Shown: positions 1 through 8,607, counted from the stretch's first letter. The stretch: DNA of 64,000 nt from Mycobacterium gordonae (GCF_017086405.1 NZ_CP070973.1:5488739-5552738), one strand, 5' to 3'. Translations and numbers: made by a program. Notes: generated from the sequence alone by a model not told the origin.

Positions 1-2
1 AG

Positions 3-90
3 CAGCCCGATATGCGGGCCGCCTCGTCGCCGGCACCGGTTGGACTGTCCGGCTCCTCATCAGCCCGATATGCGGGCCGCCTCGTCGCCG
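3..90. repeat. Direct repeat, 30-bp identical segments with 58-bp period, cut by window edge
   Basis: Positions 3-32 and 61-90 are identical and lie 58 bp apart immediately upstream of glgM. The array may continue left of the window, so the copy number is unknown. The second copy ends 15 bp before the glgM start codon, so the repeat probably overlaps its 5' leader. Minisatellites of 50-60 bp are common between mycobacterial genes, and this could be a VNTR locus. Confidence 0.7.
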
Positions 91-105
91 AACTACCGTT
101 CGGGT

Positions 106-1269
106 ATGCGGGTGGCGATGATGACTCGGGAATACCCTCCGGAGGTCTACGGCGGAGCCGGCGTACACGTCACCGAACTGGTATCCCAATTGCGCAGGCT
201 CTGCGCTGTCGACGTGCATTGCATGGGAGCTGACCGCCCCGGCGCCGTCGCCCATCAACCCGACCCTCGCCTGCGGGGCGCCAACGCCGCACTGTCCACG
301 CTGTCGGCCGACCTGGTGATGGCCAATGCCGCCAACGCAGCCACCGTCGTGCATTCGCACACCTGGTACACCGGCATGGCCGGCCATCTGGCCAAGCTGC
401 TCTACAACGTTCCGCACGTGCTGACCGCCCATTCGCTCGAGCCGATGCGCCCGTGGAAAGCCGAACAACTGGGCGGCGGCTATCACGTGTCCTCCTGGGT
501 CGAGCAGACCGCAGCGCTTGCCGCCGATGCGGTGATCGCCGTCAGTTCCGGCATGCGCGACGACATCCTGCGCGTCTATCCGACGCTGGACCCGAATGCG
601 GTGCACGTGATCCGCAACGGAATCGACACCGACTTCTGGCATCCGGCCGGCCCGGTTCACACCGGTTCGGTGCTGGAAGAGCATGGTGTCGACCCGAACC
701 GGCCCATCGTCGCGTTCGTCGGACGTATCACTCGGCAGAAGGGCGTTCCACACCTGGTGGCGGCAGCGCACCAGTTCAGTCCGGACATTCAGTTGGTGCT
801 GTGCGCGGGCGCGCCCGATACCCCCGAAATCGCGGAGGAAGTGCGCTCGGCGGTCGCCAGACTGGAGCGCAGCCGGACCGGAGTGTTCTGGATACGGGAC
901 ATGCTGCACAAGACGAGGTTGCGCGAAATATTAACGGCGGCAACGGTATTCGTGTGCCCATCAGTGTACGAGCCGTTGGGCATCGTAAACCTGGAGGCAA
1001 TGGCGTGCGCGACGGCGGTCGTCGCCTCCGACGTCGGCGGCATCCCCGAGGTGGTCGCCGACGGCGTCACCGGGTCATTGGTGCATTACGACGCCGATTA
1101 TTCGGACGCCTTCGAGGCACGGCTGGCCGAGGCCGTCAACGCGCTGGTGGCAGACCCCGCCAAGGCGCAACAGTACGGCCACGCGGGACGGCAACGCTGT
1201 ATCGAGGAATTCTCGTGGGCACACATCGCCGAGCAGACGCTCGACATCTACCGGAAGGTGTGTGCTTGA
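106..1269 (+). CDS. glgM: GT4-family glycosyltransferase, alpha-maltose-1-phosphate synthase GlgM (often annotated glgA)
   Basis: The 387-residue protein matches remembered M. tuberculosis Rv1212c in length and N-terminus (MRVAMMTREYPPEVYGGAG). It is a GT-B fold enzyme: the glycogen-synthase-type N-terminal domain starts at residue 1, RITRQKG opens the nucleotide-sugar domain near residue 208, and the retaining GT4 signature EPLGIVNLEAMA lies near residue 290. In mycobacteria GlgM transfers glucose from ADP-glucose to glucose-1-phosphate to form maltose-1-phosphate for GlgE-dependent alpha-glucan, in the cytosol. An upstream in-frame start at 40 lies in the 58-bp repeat, so ATG 106 is preferred. 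The gene is convergent with the DUF3117 gene. Confidence 0.93.
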   Translation: MRVAMMTREYPPEVYGGAGVHVTELVSQLRRLCAVDVHCMGADRPGAVAHQPDPRLRGANAALSTLSADLVMANAANAATVVHSHTWYTGMAGHLAKLLYNVPHVLTAHSLEPMRPWKAEQLGGGYHVSSWVEQTAALAADAVIAVSSGMRDDILRVYPTLDPNAVHVIRNGIDTDFWHPAGPVHTGSVLEEHGVDPNRPIVAFVGRITRQKGVPHLVAAAHQFSPDIQLVLCAGAPDTPEIAEEVRSAVARLERSRTGVFWIRDMLHKTRLREILTAATVFVCPSVYEPLGIVNLEAMACATAVVASDVGGIPEVVADGVTGSLVHYDADYSDAFEARLAEAVNALVADPAKAQQYGHAGRQRCIEEFSWAHIAEQTLDIYRKVCA

Positions 1270-1292
1270 CGCAGACGGATTGCCTGTCTGCG
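1270..1292. terminator. Hairpin between convergent genes
   Basis: CGCAGAC (1270-1276) and GTCTGCG (1286-1292) form a perfect 7-bp stem with a 9-nt loop. It fills the gap between the glgM stop (1269) and the DUF3117 stop (1295). There is no T-tract, as is usual for mycobacterial terminators, so a bidirectional terminator role is inferred from position. Confidence 0.5.
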
Positions 1293-1294
1293 GG

Positions 1295-1462
1295 TTAGCT
1301 GGTGACACCCTTCAGCTCGTCGCCCAGCGCGGCAGCCTCGTCCGGCGTCAACTCGACCACGAGGCGTCCGCCACCTTCCAGTGGTACCCGCATCACGATG
1401 CCGCGCCCCTCTTTGGTTGCTTCAAGTGGACCGTCACCGGTCCGGGGCTTCATCGCCGCCAT
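1295..1462 (-). CDS. DUF3117 small conserved actinobacterial protein (Rv1211-like)
   Basis: The 55-residue protein (MAAMKPRTGDGPLEATKEGR...) is nearly invariant across mycobacteria as I recall. ATG 1462 is preceded by a good GGAGGGAG ribosome site. A longer reading frame starting further upstream exists but its extra residues look like leader. The protein is acidic to neutral with a compact RVPLEGGGRLVVELTPDEA core and no signal peptide. Its function is unknown. In M. tuberculosis the neighbour on the far side is tagA (Rv1210); here tagA is 12.5 kb away because accessory block A intervenes. Confidence 0.85.
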   Translation of the reverse strand: MAAMKPRTGDGPLEATKEGRGIVMRVPLEGGGRLVVELTPDEAAALGDELKGVTS

Positions 1463-1811
1463 CGAGTGCTCCCTCCAGATTCGAGCTGGCCCGCAAGCGC
1501 GGACCTGGCTGGCGCCGAGCATGCCCCGCCAGTGAATTTCCAGCCATACCCGACATTGAACTGCCAAATCACCCCCCCATTGTTCCCTATCCGGGAGACC
1601 AGGTGCACAAAGACCCGCTTGTGAGGCCAACCTGACGCTTAATCCCGGCGGCGTGCACGTATTCCCAGCGCGCCCTATTCCTCGGGACTAACGACACCAC
1701 CCTCCCGTTGCGAACACATGTGCGATTCCGATGCCCTGCTCATCGGAGCCGGCTCACCTGCGCTTGCCCCCCGTTGCGACGTACATTAATTCCATAGTGC
1801 GTTCGGCTTCG
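1463..1811. other. Non-coding leader region, left boundary of accessory block A
   Basis: This stretch of about 350 bp lies between the DUF3117 gene (leftward) and the TetR gene (rightward). It must hold the DUF3117 promoter. I see no convincing gene, tRNA or mobile-element end. Synteny with M. tuberculosis is lost here. Confidence 0.5.
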
Positions 1812-1829
1812 ACATACCATTCGGTTTGT
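1812..1829. promoter_or_regulatory. Likely TetR operator, site 1
   Basis: An 18-bp dyad fitting ACAnnCCnnnnGGnnTGT lies 69 bp upstream of the TetR start codon. It closely resembles the site at 2677-2694 upstream of the thiolase operon: about 17 of 23 positions agree when the following T-run is included (GTTTTT in both). A shared operator for autoregulation and operon control is inferred. Confidence 0.6.
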
Positions 1830-1897
1830 TTTTCCGGCTCGCCCCGAGGTCGTCGCCAAGCTGCAGTAGCGCAACGGTGAAGAGTGGGAGCAGATCG

Positions 1898-2545
1898 TTG
1901 GCGACAATCGGTAGCGATGACCGCAGGGTGGTGCGTCGCACTCAGGCGCAGCGGACAGCGGCCATGCGGACACGGCTACTGGATGCGACTGTCGAGTGTC
2001 TGGTCGCGCACGGTTACGGCGGCACGTCCACGCATCGTGTCGTGGAACTCGCCGGCGTCACCCGGGGAGCTCAAGTGCACCACTTTCGGTCGAAGGAAGA
2101 TTTGGTGGTCGCCGCGATCGAGCATCTCGCCGAGCAGCGGGCACGGGACACCATTCGCGAGCTTGCGCGCGTGAAAGCCACTCCTGACCCCGTGTCAGCG
2201 GCGTTGGATTACATCTGGGAGTCGCACCAAGGCCCGACTTTTTCTGCGACGGTGGAGCTTTGGGTCGCAGCGCGTACCGATCCGGTGCTGGCACAGCACG
2301 TCGATCGGGTCGAGCCGGTCGTTAACGCCGCTCTTGTCGGCGCGATTGCGCAACTGCTGCCCGAGCGGTCCGGGCAGAAGGAACTCCGCGACATTATCTA
2401 TACGGCGATGGACGCGTTGCGAGGCATCCTGGTGTCGAGTTTCGGCGATCCCGATCCGAACCGGTCGCGGCGCCGCTGGGATCGCGTGTGCAGACATGTG
2501 CGGATGCTGCTCAAGGTCACCTTCGGTGATGACCAGCCCTACTGA
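1898..2545 (+). CDS. TetR/AcrR-family transcriptional regulator
   Basis: This is a TetR-type repressor of about 215 residues. The N-terminal helix-turn-helix is clear: RTRLLDATVECLVAHGYGGTS, then VVELAGVTRGAQVHHF and KEDLVVAAIEH. The C-terminal ligand domain is not recognisable. Starts are ambiguous. TTG 1898 follows a GGGAG site at 1886-1890 and is preferred; TTG 1826 would begin inside the putative operator. It lies 171 bp upstream of, and co-directional with, the thiolase/beta-oxidation genes, and a near-identical dyad precedes both units. It is therefore probably their local repressor, with an acyl-CoA or the upstream acid as possible effector (inference). Confidence 0.8.
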   Translation: MATIGSDDRRVVRRTQAQRTAAMRTRLLDATVECLVAHGYGGTSTHRVVELAGVTRGAQVHHFRSKEDLVVAAIEHLAEQRARDTIRELARVKATPDPVSAALDYIWESHQGPTFSATVELWVAARTDPVLAQHVDRVEPVVNAALVGAIAQLLPERSGQKELRDIIYTAMDALRGILVSSFGDPDPNRSRRRWDRVCRHVRMLLKVTFGDDQPY

Positions 2546-2676
2546 CCCGATGGGACCGGTCTTCCGCCCACTCTTCTGAATCGCCCCTGGGGTGACCGCT
2601 GCCGCCGGACGGGGCGGCGGCATGCCTTCATAGCGGCTGGTGAAGTGTCCGGGCGGTAGGCGCTGCTTGTACACTT

Positions 2677-2694
2677 ACAATCCAATTGGTATGT
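2677..2694. promoter_or_regulatory. Likely TetR operator, site 2 (thiolase operon)
   Basis: An 18-bp dyad with core CCAATTGG and flanks ACA/TGT lies 22 bp before the thiolase start codon, where it would overlap the promoter or the transcription start. It matches the dyad in front of the neighbouring TetR gene (1812-1829). Confidence 0.6.
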
Positions 2695-2716
2695 TTTTGC
2701 ACACCGAGGAGGCAAT

Positions 2717-3907
2717 GTGACGCAAAAAGTGTTTGTCGTCGGCGTGGGTATGACGAAGTTTGAGAAGCCGGGCAGCCGCGACGGCTGGGATTACCCCGAC
2801 ATGGCCAGGGAGTCTGGCAGCAAGGCGCTGTCGGATGCCGGGATCGAATTCCACAAGATCGACGAGGCCTACGTCGGTTACGTGTACGGGGAGTCGACGG
2901 CGGGCCAGCGGGCAGTGTACGCGCTCGGCTTGTCCGGCCTGCCCGTGGTCAACGTCAACAACAACTGTTCGACGGGGTCAACCGCGCTGTATCTGGCGGC
3001 GCGGGCGATCCGCGGCGGGCTGGCCGACTGCACGCTGGCGTTGGGCTTCGAGAAGATGCAGCCGGGCTCATTGGGCACGACGTACGACGATCGCGCCCAG
3101 CCCATGGAGCGTCACATGCTGGCCATGGCAGAGATCTCGGAGGTGAGATTTCCCCCTGCGCCGTGGATGTTCGGCGCCGCCGGTCGCGAGCACATGCAGC
3201 AATTCGGCTCGACGGCAGAGCATTTCGCGAAGATCGGTTTCAAGAACCACAAGCACTCGGTCAACAACCCCTACGCGCAGTTCCAGCAGGAGTACTCGCT
3301 CGACGACATCCTTGACGCCAAGATGATCTACGACCCGCTGACCAAGCTGCAGTGCTCACCCACCTCCAACGGTTCCGGCGCGGCCATCCTGGCCAGCGAG
3401 GCGTTCGTCGACCGACACGACCTCAGCGAACAGGCCGTCGAGATCGTTGGGCAAGTGATGACCACGGACTTCGAGAACAGTTTCGACGGATCCTGCAAGA
3501 GCCTGATCGGCTATCACATGAACGTCGATGCCGCTCAGCGGGTGTACGAGCAGTCGGGGTTGGGCCCACACGACTTTCAGGTCGTGGAGCTGCACGACTG
3601 CTTCTCGGCCAACGAGCTGCTGCTCTACGAGGCGCTGGGGCTGTGCGAGGAAGGCCAGGCCGCCAAGCTCATCGACAGCGGCGACACGACCTACGGCGGC
3701 CGCTGGGTCGTCAACCCCTCCGGGGGGCTCATCTCGAAGGGGCATCCGTTGGGCGCGACCGGCTTGGCCCAGTGCGCCGAGCTGACCTGGCAGCTGCGCG
3801 GAACCGCCGACCAACGTCAAGTCGACGGGGTTACGGCGGCATTGCAGCACAACATCGGACTGGGTGGCGCCGCCGTCGTCACCGCCTACCAGCGCGCAGA
3901 CCGCTGA
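2717..3907 (+). CDS. SCP-x-type thiolase / lipid-transfer acetyl-CoA acetyltransferase
   Basis: The 396-residue thiolase-fold protein is of the SCP-x/Ltp class (like M. tuberculosis Rv2790c Ltp1). It has the nucleophilic Cys84 in NNNCSTGS, HDCF near residue 294, and the C-terminal GHPLGATG motif, so the residues for thiolytic cleavage are present. It would cleave a 3-oxoacyl-CoA with CoA, closing the beta-oxidation spiral encoded by the next genes. GTG 2717 follows a GAGGAGG site; ATG 2715 overlaps it out of frame. It is the first gene of an operon with very short gaps. The substrate is not evident; Ltp-type thiolases often act on branched or sterol-derived chains. Confidence 0.88.
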   Translation: MTQKVFVVGVGMTKFEKPGSRDGWDYPDMARESGSKALSDAGIEFHKIDEAYVGYVYGESTAGQRAVYALGLSGLPVVNVNNNCSTGSTALYLAARAIRGGLADCTLALGFEKMQPGSLGTTYDDRAQPMERHMLAMAEISEVRFPPAPWMFGAAGREHMQQFGSTAEHFAKIGFKNHKHSVNNPYAQFQQEYSLDDILDAKMIYDPLTKLQCSPTSNGSGAAILASEAFVDRHDLSEQAVEIVGQVMTTDFENSFDGSCKSLIGYHMNVDAAQRVYEQSGLGPHDFQVVELHDCFSANELLLYEALGLCEEGQAAKLIDSGDTTYGGRWVVNPSGGLISKGHPLGATGLAQCAELTWQLRGTADQRQVDGVTAALQHNIGLGGAAVVTAYQRADR

Positions 3908-3942
3908 ACCGTCCACCACCAACGCAGAAGGAAGTAGACGTC

Positions 3943-4383
3943 ATGGGACACATCGAAGCAACGAAGGATCTCGCCGTCGGGGCGGACGAGCTGTGGGCGA
4001 CCGTCAGCGACCCTCATACCTGGGGCGAGTGGTTCACCGTGCACGACCGCTGGCTCGAGGAGCCGCCGGCGGCACTGAGCGCGGGAGCCAAACTGACCGC
4101 CAAGATCGTCATGCTCGGCATGGCCAACAAGATCGACTGGGCGGTGGAAACCGTCGAGGCGCCGACGACTCTGGTGCTCGCCGGAACGGGCATGGCCGGC
4201 GTGAAGGCGCGGTTCGCGTTCACGATCACCCCGAAGGTCGACGGCTCCACAATCGCGGTGGCCGGTGACTTCGAGGGCGCCCTGATCAAGGGCGCCATGG
4301 CCAAGGCGGTCGAGAAAGACGGCGCCAAGCAGCTCGACACCAGCCTGGACAAACTCCAAGCCCTCGCGGCGGCCGCCGCGTGA
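3943..4383 (+). CDS. SRPBCC-superfamily (polyketide cyclase/START-like) protein
   Basis: The protein has 146 residues with an N-terminal beta strand and ADELWATVSDPHTWGEWF, typical of SRPBCC/Bet v1-like ligand-binding folds (polyketide cyclase 2 family). No catalytic residues can be assigned, and it may bind a hydrophobic acyl intermediate. ATG 3943 follows GAAGGAAG. The gene lies between the thiolase and the hydratase, and its stop overlaps the next start (GTGA), which points to coupled translation. Confidence 0.75.
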   Translation: MGHIEATKDLAVGADELWATVSDPHTWGEWFTVHDRWLEEPPAALSAGAKLTAKIVMLGMANKIDWAVETVEAPTTLVLAGTGMAGVKARFAFTITPKVDGSTIAVAGDFEGALIKGAMAKAVEKDGAKQLDTSLDKLQALAAAAA

Positions 4384-5276
4384 GCGCCGCGAACGGGGTG
4401 GCTTCAGGTCAGGAGCTGGTGTTCGATGACAGCGGCCTGGATACCTGGACCGAGGAGGATCGGTTCGAGGTCACCGCGCCACGGCTCGCCGAGTACGCCG
4501 CGGCGACCAACGACCCCATCCCCGCACACCGCCGAGGTGAGATCGCTGCGCCGGTGTTCGGCATCGTTCCGGTCTTCGAGTCGCTGCTCATGCCGGCCAT
4601 CGACGTCCTTCCCGTGGAGCTGATCCCGCGAGTCGTCCACGGCGAGCAGGACTTCCATTTTCACCGCCCGATCCGTCCGGGCGACAAGCTGATATCGCGC
4701 GGCAAGATGATCGGCTACGAGGGGCTGGACAACGGCACTCGGGCGGCGATAAAACTCGAATGCCGCACGGAGGCAGGCGAACTCGTCAATGAGCAGTATG
4801 CGACGACATTCGTGCGCGGCTTCCAGGCCGGGAGGTCGGTTGGGGTGCTCAGCCCGTCGCACAAGTTCGACGAGGCGCTGCGCGGCCAGCAGCCGGTGGC
4901 GACCGTCGTGCAGCACGTCGACGAGGATCAGACGTTTCGGTACTCGCAGGCGTCGGGGGATCCAATGCCGATCCACCTGGACGCGGAAGTTGCCAGGGAC
5001 GCCGGGTTACCCGGCATCATCGCGCACGGTTTGTGCACGATGGCATTCACGTCATGGGCGCTGCTCACCCAGGTCGCCAAATCGGACGTCAACCGGCTCA
5101 AACGGTTTGCGGTGCGGTTTTCCAAAATGGTGCTGCCCGGCGATGACCTCGAAACACGCCTCTGGAAGCGGGATACCCGCGATGGGGTGAGCACCTACCT
5201 GTTCGAAACCACCAGGGTGGGCAGCGATGGCGAGAAGGCCATCACCGACGGCCTGGCCGAAATCAAGGAGGCCTGA
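4380..5276 (+). CDS. Double-hotdog MaoC-type enoyl-CoA hydratase (hydratase 2)
   Basis: The 298-residue protein has two hotdog halves, as in peroxisomal hydratase 2 and mycobacterial HtdX/HtdY-like enzymes. The C-terminal half holds the hydratase motif YSQASGDPMPIHLDAEVA followed by GLPGIIAHGLC, with the catalytic Asp/His pair in DPMPIH. It should hydrate a trans-2-enoyl-CoA to the (R)-3-hydroxyacyl-CoA, the stereochemistry used by SDR-type dehydrogenases like the next gene. GTG 4380 overlaps the preceding stop by 4 bp, and the TGATG at its end overlaps the SDR start. Confidence 0.85.
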   Translation: MSAANGVASGQELVFDDSGLDTWTEEDRFEVTAPRLAEYAAATNDPIPAHRRGEIAAPVFGIVPVFESLLMPAIDVLPVELIPRVVHGEQDFHFHRPIRPGDKLISRGKMIGYEGLDNGTRAAIKLECRTEAGELVNEQYATTFVRGFQAGRSVGVLSPSHKFDEALRGQQPVATVVQHVDEDQTFRYSQASGDPMPIHLDAEVARDAGLPGIIAHGLCTMAFTSWALLTQVAKSDVNRLKRFAVRFSKMVLPGDDLETRLWKRDTRDGVSTYLFETTRVGSDGEKAITDGLAEIKEA

Positions 5277-6151
5277 TGAGGATGGGCGCACTGGACGGCC
5301 GCGTCGCCGTCATCTCCGGCGCCGGCCGCGGCATCGGGCGCGAACACGCCCTGCTGTTCGCCGCGAAGGGAGCCAGCGTCGTGGTCAACGACCTTGGCGG
5401 CAGCAACTCCGGAGACGGCACTGACGCCGGTCCCGCGCACGAGGTGGTCGAGGAGATCCGCGCCGCGGGCGGCGCCGCGGTGGCCAACACCGAGAACATC
5501 GCCACCTGGGACGGTGCGAGGTCTCTGGTCAATCAGGCGGTCGAGGAGTTCGGCCGGCTGGACGTGGTGGTGAACAACGCCGGCATTTTGCGTGATGGCT
5601 TCATCGCCGGCCTGTCCGAAGCGGACTGGGATGCCGTCATCGCGGTACACCTGAAGGGACACTTCTCGGTGCTGCGTCACGCCGCCGAGTATTGGAAGGG
5701 GCAGTCGAAGGCCGGGGATCAGCCGATGGCGTCGGTCATCAACACCGCATCCGGCTCCGGGACGACGATTCCCAACGCCGGGCAGGTCAACTACGGCTCG
5801 GCGAAGGCGGCGATCGCGGCCATGACCCTGGTGGCCGCTGACGAATTGCAGCGCTACGGAGTGCGGGTCAACGCCATCGCGCCGATCGCACGAACCCGAC
5901 TCACCCTGGCCACGCCCGGAATGGGTTCGCTCATGAGCGAACCGGAACCCGGCGAGGTCGATCTGTTCGCGCCGGCCAACATCTCCCCGCTTGTCGCCTA
6001 TCTCGCGACGGAGAAGTGCCCGGTGACCGGGCGGGTGTATGCGGTGCAGGGGGGCGCGATCTCCCAACTCGCCGGATGGCACGACGTCAAGACGATCGAA
6101 ACCGATGGTCTCTGGCAAATTCACGACATCGAAGACAGGCTCCCCCGCTGA
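5276..6151 (+). CDS. SDR-family 3-hydroxyacyl-CoA dehydrogenase (MFE-2-like)
   Basis: The 291-residue short-chain dehydrogenase has cofactor motif GAGRGIG near residue 15, NNAG near 100 and the catalytic YGSAK near 175. The insert VNDLGGSNSGDGTDAGPA, with an extended DLGG loop, is typical of the dehydrogenase domain of peroxisomal multifunctional enzyme 2. It would oxidise (R)-3-hydroxyacyl-CoA to 3-oxoacyl-CoA with NAD+. It overlaps both neighbours by 1 bp (TGATG at each junction), so it is firmly within the operon between hydratase and acyl-CoA dehydrogenase. Confidence 0.87.
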   Translation: MRMGALDGRVAVISGAGRGIGREHALLFAAKGASVVVNDLGGSNSGDGTDAGPAHEVVEEIRAAGGAAVANTENIATWDGARSLVNQAVEEFGRLDVVVNNAGILRDGFIAGLSEADWDAVIAVHLKGHFSVLRHAAEYWKGQSKAGDQPMASVINTASGSGTTIPNAGQVNYGSAKAAIAAMTLVAADELQRYGVRVNAIAPIARTRLTLATPGMGSLMSEPEPGEVDLFAPANISPLVAYLATEKCPVTGRVYAVQGGAISQLAGWHDVKTIETDGLWQIHDIEDRLPR

Positions 6152-7401
6152 TGTACGAATGGTCTGCAACCGACATCCTGATGCGCGACAGTATGCGCGC
6201 GTTCATCGATCGCGAAATCCGCCCGCACCTGGACGCGCTGGAGAGTGGCGAGCTATCGCCATATCCGTTGGCGCGCAAGCTGTTCAGCGAGTTCGGTCTG
6301 GACGCGATGGCCGCCGAGGCAGTCAAGACGATGTTGGACAAGGAGCGCGCCAAGCGGGATGGCGCCGTCCGCGAGGCCGAGAAGAAGATGGATGCGGGCG
6401 GCTTCGGTGCTCAGGCGTCGATGGCAGTGGCGATGGTGTCCGAACTGTCCGGGGTCAGTATCGGCCTGTTAAGCACGGTCGGAGTGAGTTTGGGACTGGG
6501 GGCGGCGACCATCGCCAGCCGTGGCACGTTGGCGCAGAAGGAGCGATGGCTGCCAGAGTTGATGACGCTGGAGAAGATCGCGGCCTGGGCGATCACCGAA
6601 CCCGATGCCGGTTCGGATGCGTTCGGCGGTATGAAGACTTACGTCAAACGCGATGGGCAGGATTATCTGCTCAACGGGCAGAAGACGTTCATCACCAACG
6701 GCCCCGACGCCGATGTGCTGATCGTGTACGCCAAACTCGCGGAAGACAATGCGGGCAAATCCGACCCGCGTGACCGCCAGGTGCTGACGTTCGTACTCGA
6801 CGCGGGCATGCCCGGTCTGACGCAGGGCAAGGCGTTCAAGAAGATGGGCATGATGTCCTCGCCCACCGGCGAACTATTCTTCGATGACGTGCGGCTCACT
6901 CCCGATCGGCTGCTGGGAGAGACCGAACAACACTCAGGCGGGGACGGGCGTGACAGCGCGCGCGCCAATTTCGTCGCCGAGCGCCTGGGCGTGGCGGCGA
7001 TGTCACTGGGCATCATCAACGAGTGTCGTCGGCTGTGCATCGATTATGCGAAGTCCCGCACGCTGTGGGGCAAGGAGATCGGGCAGTTTCAGTTGATTCA
7101 GCTCAAGCTAGCCAAAATGGAAGTGGCTCGGATCAACGTGCAGAACATGGTCTTTCAGACCCTGACGCGACTCAAGGACGGCAAGCTGCCGTCGCTGGGC
7201 GAGGCATCGGCGGTGAAGTGGTACTCCTCGGAGGTGGCCACCGAGGTGGCGATGGATGCCGTGCAGTTGTTCGGCGGCAACGGGTACATGGCCGAATACC
7301 GCGTCGAGCAATTGGCTCGCGACGCCAAGTCGCTCATGATCTACGCCGGTAGCAACGAGGTACAGATCACCCATGTCGCGAAGAGCCTACTGAGGGCGTA
7401 G
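6151..7401 (+). CDS. Acyl-CoA dehydrogenase (FadE family)
   Basis: The 416-residue flavoprotein has the ACAD signature AITEPDAGSDAFG, the flavin/substrate segment LNGQKTFITNG, and C-terminal QLFGGNGYMAEYRVEQLARDAK. At the medium-chain catalytic glutamate position it has IYAGSNE (Ala for Glu). FVAERLG at the helix-G position could supply the alternative base, as in isovaleryl- and long-chain-type enzymes (inference). It performs the first beta-oxidation step. The start overlaps the SDR stop (TGATG). It is the last gene of the tight block; the next gene follows after 177 bp. Confidence 0.87.
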   Translation: MYEWSATDILMRDSMRAFIDREIRPHLDALESGELSPYPLARKLFSEFGLDAMAAEAVKTMLDKERAKRDGAVREAEKKMDAGGFGAQASMAVAMVSELSGVSIGLLSTVGVSLGLGAATIASRGTLAQKERWLPELMTLEKIAAWAITEPDAGSDAFGGMKTYVKRDGQDYLLNGQKTFITNGPDADVLIVYAKLAEDNAGKSDPRDRQVLTFVLDAGMPGLTQGKAFKKMGMMSSPTGELFFDDVRLTPDRLLGETEQHSGGDGRDSARANFVAERLGVAAMSLGIINECRRLCIDYAKSRTLWGKEIGQFQLIQLKLAKMEVARINVQNMVFQTLTRLKDGKLPSLGEASAVKWYSSEVATEVAMDAVQLFGGNGYMAEYRVEQLARDAKSLMIYAGSNEVQITHVAKSLLRA

Positions 7402-7578
7402 CACCGCCCGCGCTCGCTGACGGCGCCCGGGAAGACCGAGGCGCGGATTACGCAGCGCCACGACGGCAGATCACAAGTCAACGCCCACCGGAAAACTCGG
7501 ACGCAAGGCGATCACCCTTAACCGCGCGTCCGACATCGACGATATGTACGCCTCCACAACGAAGAAGGCCGGGCACCA

Positions 7579-8436
7579 ATGACACGACAGCACATCGACA
7601 TTCACCGAACCGTGGCCATCACCGGGGGGGCGCGAGGGATCGGCCTGGCGATCGGCGCCGCGTTCGCGCGCGCCGGTGCATCGGTGGCCCTGGGAGACCT
7701 CGACGCCGCACTGGCCGAAGAGTCCGCGGCTGCCCTGTCCGCCTCAACCGGAGGCACCGCGCACGGCCTCCCGCTCGACGTCACCCACCGGGAGTCCTTC
7801 GATGCCTTCCTCACCGAGGCCGAGTCGCGACTCGGCCCGCTGGACACGCTGGTCAACAACGCCGGCATCATGCCTACCGGGCTCTTGGTCGACGAGGACG
7901 ACGAAATCACCGACAAGCTGATCGCCATCAACGTCGGGGGTGTGATCACCGGCTGCAAGCTCGCCATAGCGCACCTGTCTGCACCCAATGCCCGCATCGT
8001 CAACATCGCCTCATTGGCGGGGGTGAGTGCCCACCGCGGGGTGGCCACCTACTGCGGCACCAAACACGCGGTAATCGGATTCTCCGACGCCTTGCGAAGG
8101 GAGCTGGTAGACAAAGGAATCGGTGTCACCGTGGTGCTACCGGGTTTGGTGCGTACCGAACTCTCGGCCGGCAACAGCACCCCGAAATGGCTACTCCCCG
8201 TTAGCGAGGTCGATCCTGACGACGTCGCCGCCGCGGTTGTGGACGCCGTAGAACGCGAACGCGACCGGGTCGTCGTTCCGCGGGCACTGGGGGCCATGCT
8301 GGCGGTGATGGCGCTGATTCCCACGGGTCCGCGGCAGCGCCTGGAACGCGCGGCAGGCCTGGACACCGCGTTCACCGCGACCGACGTGGCAGCCCGTGCG
8401 CGCTACCACGCCCGTCTGCGCAACGACGTGCGATGA
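7579..8436 (+). CDS. SDR-family oxidoreductase
   Basis: The 285-residue classical SDR has GGARGIG near residue 15, NNAG near 94, SLAG, and the active-site YCGTK near 157. An Asp ending the second strand (LGDLD) points to NAD(H) preference. The C-terminal tail (MALIPTGPRQRLERAAGLD) resembles acyl-CoA reductase or retinol dehydrogenase-like mycobacterial SDRs. The substrate is unknown. ATG 7579 follows GAAGAAGG. It is separated from the beta-oxidation genes by 177 bp and may have its own promoter. A decayed SDR remnant overlaps its stop codon. Confidence 0.82.
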   Translation: MTRQHIDIHRTVAITGGARGIGLAIGAAFARAGASVALGDLDAALAEESAAALSASTGGTAHGLPLDVTHRESFDAFLTEAESRLGPLDTLVNNAGIMPTGLLVDEDDEITDKLIAINVGGVITGCKLAIAHLSAPNARIVNIASLAGVSAHRGVATYCGTKHAVIGFSDALRRELVDKGIGVTVVLPGLVRTELSAGNSTPKWLLPVSEVDPDDVAAAVVDAVERERDRVVVPRALGAMLAVMALIPTGPRQRLERAAGLDTAFTATDVAARARYHARLRNDVR

Positions 8437-8572
8437 ACCTGCTGGTGAACGACGCGGGCCGCTCCATCCGGCGCGCGTGTCCGAGAGCGCGGCTGCACGG
8501 ACCTCAAGCGCGTCATGGCGGTCAACTTCTTCGACATGATCAACCTGACGTGCCACTGGTCGACGCGTTAGT
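8433..8572 (+). pseudogene. Decayed SDR remnant (frameshifted internal fragment)
   Basis: Short stretches in changing frames resemble the middle of an SDR: LLVNDAGRSIRRA (compare LVNNAGRSIRR) from 8439, then VSESAA, then DLKRVMAVNFFDMINLT ending at a stop near 8571. No start, cofactor site or active site remains. It is probably the residue of a second SDR gene once next to 7579-8436. The frame breaks and the family-typical order NAG then MAVN-F are seen directly; the origin is inferred. Confidence 0.6.
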
Positions 8573-8607
8573 CACCACGAGCCCGTGAAAGCGGTGGGGC
8601 GCTGATA

